Below, one piece after another: positions 5,827-6,867 of a stretch of 6,867 nucleotides of DNA; position 1 is the first letter of the stretch, and every line of letters begins with the position of its first letter. The position numbers and the translations under genes were made by a program. This DNA comes from an uncultured Erysipelotrichaceae bacterium. Lineage in GTDB: Bacteria; Bacillota_I; Bacilli_A; Erysipelotrichales; Erysipelotrichaceae. The notes beneath the pieces were generated by a model, which saw nothing but the letters and a program-made list of their open reading frames with translations, was not told where the DNA came from and did not search any database. Location: positions 1-6,867 of the forward strand of contig CADBLN010000155.1 in NCBI GenBank assembly GCA_902795525.1, written 5' to 3'.

Positions 5827-6351
5827 ATGAATCAAGAAGAAAAACATTATTTATCTTATCGCAGCTTTCTATTGGTGATAGTATTATTTTCTATTATCAA
5901 CGTAGCTTTGATTAACTTTAAGATAGATAGCTCATTTTATTTTAGTGCTTTTATACCACTAATTGCATCTGTATATAGCAAGTATTATTTAACTGGAGCT
6001 ATCCAGTATATTGTCTTTGGCTTCTTGGTGGTTGGGATCATTGCATTATTCTTAATTTGTTGGTTTGCCAGCAAAAAGCACTATCGTTGGTTGTTATATG
6101 GTGCATATGTATATACAATTGATACTGTTTTCTTGTGCTACTACATATTTGTGACGGGATTTAAGTCAATGTGGATTCTCGATATTATCTTCCATGTATT
6201 TATGCTTGGAATACTATATTGGGGCGCAATGGTAGGAAAGAAAGAGTTTATGAAGCCTTTAGAAGAAATTGAACCAATAGAAAAAGAAGAAGCAATAGAT
6301 AATGCTTCTAATGATGAAATAGATTACCAAATATTAGATGAAGAGGAATAG
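5827..6351 (+). CDS. Multi-pass membrane protein of unknown function with acidic C-terminal tail
   Basis: I do not recognise a family for this 174-aa protein. Hydrophobic stretches suggest four or five transmembrane segments: about residues 13-31, possibly 38-55, 59-80, 88-109 and 115-136. The segments are rich in Phe, Tyr, Ile and Trp. The loops carry short basic patches (SKKHYR at 82-87, GKKEF at 137-141), which by the positive-inside rule place those loops in the cytoplasm. The last 30 residues (145-174) are strongly acidic, full of Glu and Asp, and lack hydrophobic character, so they look like a soluble cytoplasmic tail. AAAGGA (5814-5819) lies 7 nt before ATG 5827. It is a single gene between a terminator upstream and a shared terminator downstream, so no operon partner hints at its role. 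The coding region looks real because of its length, ribosome binding site and consistent membrane pattern; the function is unknown. Confidence 0.85.
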   Translation: MNQEEKHYLSYRSFLLVIVLFSIINVALINFKIDSSFYFSAFIPLIASVYSKYYLTGAIQYIVFGFLVVGIIALFLICWFASKKHYRWLLYGAYVYTIDTVFLCYYIFVTGFKSMWILDIIFHVFMLGILYWGAMVGKKEFMKPLEEIEPIEKEEAIDNASNDEIDYQILDEEE

Positions 6352-6376
6352 AAACACATTTGTTTCTATTTTTCTT
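6347..6376. terminator. Bidirectional terminator between the membrane protein gene and ribU
   Basis: AATAGAAACA (6347-6356) pairs with TGTTTCTATT (6361-6370) around a CATT loop, followed on the plus strand by TTTCTT. Each arm holds a TAG stop: 6349-6351 for the plus gene and 6368-6366 for the minus gene. The minus-strand T tract is weak (TATTCCTCTT), so termination is better supported on the plus strand. Confidence 0.72.
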
Positions 6377-6867
6377 CTTGTTTTCTAAACAAAACGTGTG
6401 CTGCTTTATAAACAACGATAGCCACAAGCGCGTTTGATGCACCTTTGATTAAATTGAATGGAGCTGTTGCTAATAAGACAAAACTGAATAAATCCTTTAT
6501 ATTAGGGTTCAAAGCAGTTCCAAATGCTACAATTGCGGGTATATCCATGTGATACATGTTCGCATACATTGGTAATAAAACATAGTAGTTTACTATGCAT
6601 GAAACTATGATTAGAACAAGCGTGCCTAAGATGCTGCCCTTAATTAACTGTTTTATTGAAGGTTTTTTAGAGTAAATGAAAGTAATGGGCCAAATAAAAG
6701 CGATAGACATAATGAAGTTTGCTAAGTCGCCAACAAAGGCGCTATTGCTACCTTGGGTAATCATTTTAATGATAACTTTTAAAGCACTCATGACAATTGT
6801 GGAAGACGGGCTAATTAAGCATCCTCCCAAGATGATTACGACGTCAGCAAAATCAAGCTTGTAAAAA
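6366..6867 (-). CDS. ribU: Riboflavin ECF transporter S component RibU, N-terminus beyond the window
   Basis: The visible 166 residues are the substrate-binding membrane subunit of an energy-coupling factor importer, which works with shared EcfA/A'/T subunits encoded elsewhere. The frame stays open to the window edge. The residues before the first possible TTG start (6830) read KLDFADVVIILGG, matching the conserved loop-1 region of RibU (KxDFSDVP in Bacillus subtilis RibU/YpaA), so the true start lies outside and roughly 30-40 residues are missing. Other RibU landmarks are ITQGSNSAFVGDLANF, a W-P at the end of the next helix, NYYVLLPMY and APFNLIKG near the C-terminus. The start of the loop deviates from the family by lacking the usual proline after DV. 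Riboflavin specificity is inferred from these motifs. The promoter, and any FMN riboswitch, would lie past the right edge. Confidence 0.88.
   Translation of the reverse strand, partial: FYKLDFADVVIILGGCLISPSSTIVMSALKVIIKMITQGSNSAFVGDLANFIMSIAFIWPITFIYSKKPSIKQLIKGSILGTLVLIIVSCIVNYYVLLPMYANMYHMDIPAIVAFGTALNPNIKDLFSFVLLATAPFNLIKGASNALVAIVVYKAAHVLFRKQEEK

Noticed and set aside
126..6867. Alternative genetic code with TGA as tryptophan
   Set aside because: No TGA stop occurs among the eight genes, which raised the question, but all Trp codons in the read frames are TGG and every frame is complete with TGA treated as stop.

Overview
The window is AT-rich, densely packed bacterial DNA. It looks like a low-GC Gram-positive (Bacillota/Firmicutes or a close relative). 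The reasons are a class B sortase, a RibU-type riboflavin ECF component, strong GAGG/AGGTG ribosome binding sites, CCA-encoding tRNA genes and Gram-positive-style hairpin/T-tract terminators. All Trp codons in the read frames are TGG, and every frame is intact with TGA read as stop, so code 11 applies. The species cannot be named from the sequence. No phage, transposon or CRISPR structure is visible; this reads as an ordinary chromosomal core segment.

Layout, left to right. (1) A tRNA-Ser(GGA) lacking its first two bases at the window edge is followed after 38 nt, with no visible promoter or terminator, by a class B sortase gene (+). (2) A hairpin terminator follows, then an RlmI-type rRNA methyltransferase gene (+). 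(3) A palindromic two-way terminator separates it from a convergent three-gene potassium-uptake operon on the minus strand. In transcription order this is a 149-aa TrkA-N (RCK) protein, a 220-aa TrkA with RCK-N and TrkA-C domains, and the TrkH channel subunit. The genes overlap by 8 nt and are then separated by 1 nt. The operon has a clear promoter at 4790-4817. (4) Divergent from it is a monocistronic tRNA-Glu(CTC) with its own extended -10 promoter and terminator. (5) Next come an AIM24-family (TRAP-like) protein (+) and, after another terminator, a 174-aa membrane protein of unknown function (+). (6) A second two-way terminator, holding both stop codons, separates that gene from a convergent ribU gene (-), which runs off the right edge.

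Functionally, the only tight gene team is the Trk system: TrkH forms the K+ path and the two RCK proteins form its cytoplasmic gating ring. The other genes are single housekeeping functions: cell-surface protein anchoring, 23S rRNA modification, tRNAs and riboflavin import. The most notable points are the TrkA regulator split into two unequal proteins, only one of which keeps a canonical nucleotide-binding glycine motif; the sortase placed directly behind a tRNA; stop codons embedded in bidirectional terminators; and one uncharacterised membrane protein. I found no convincing evidence for a new multi-gene system.
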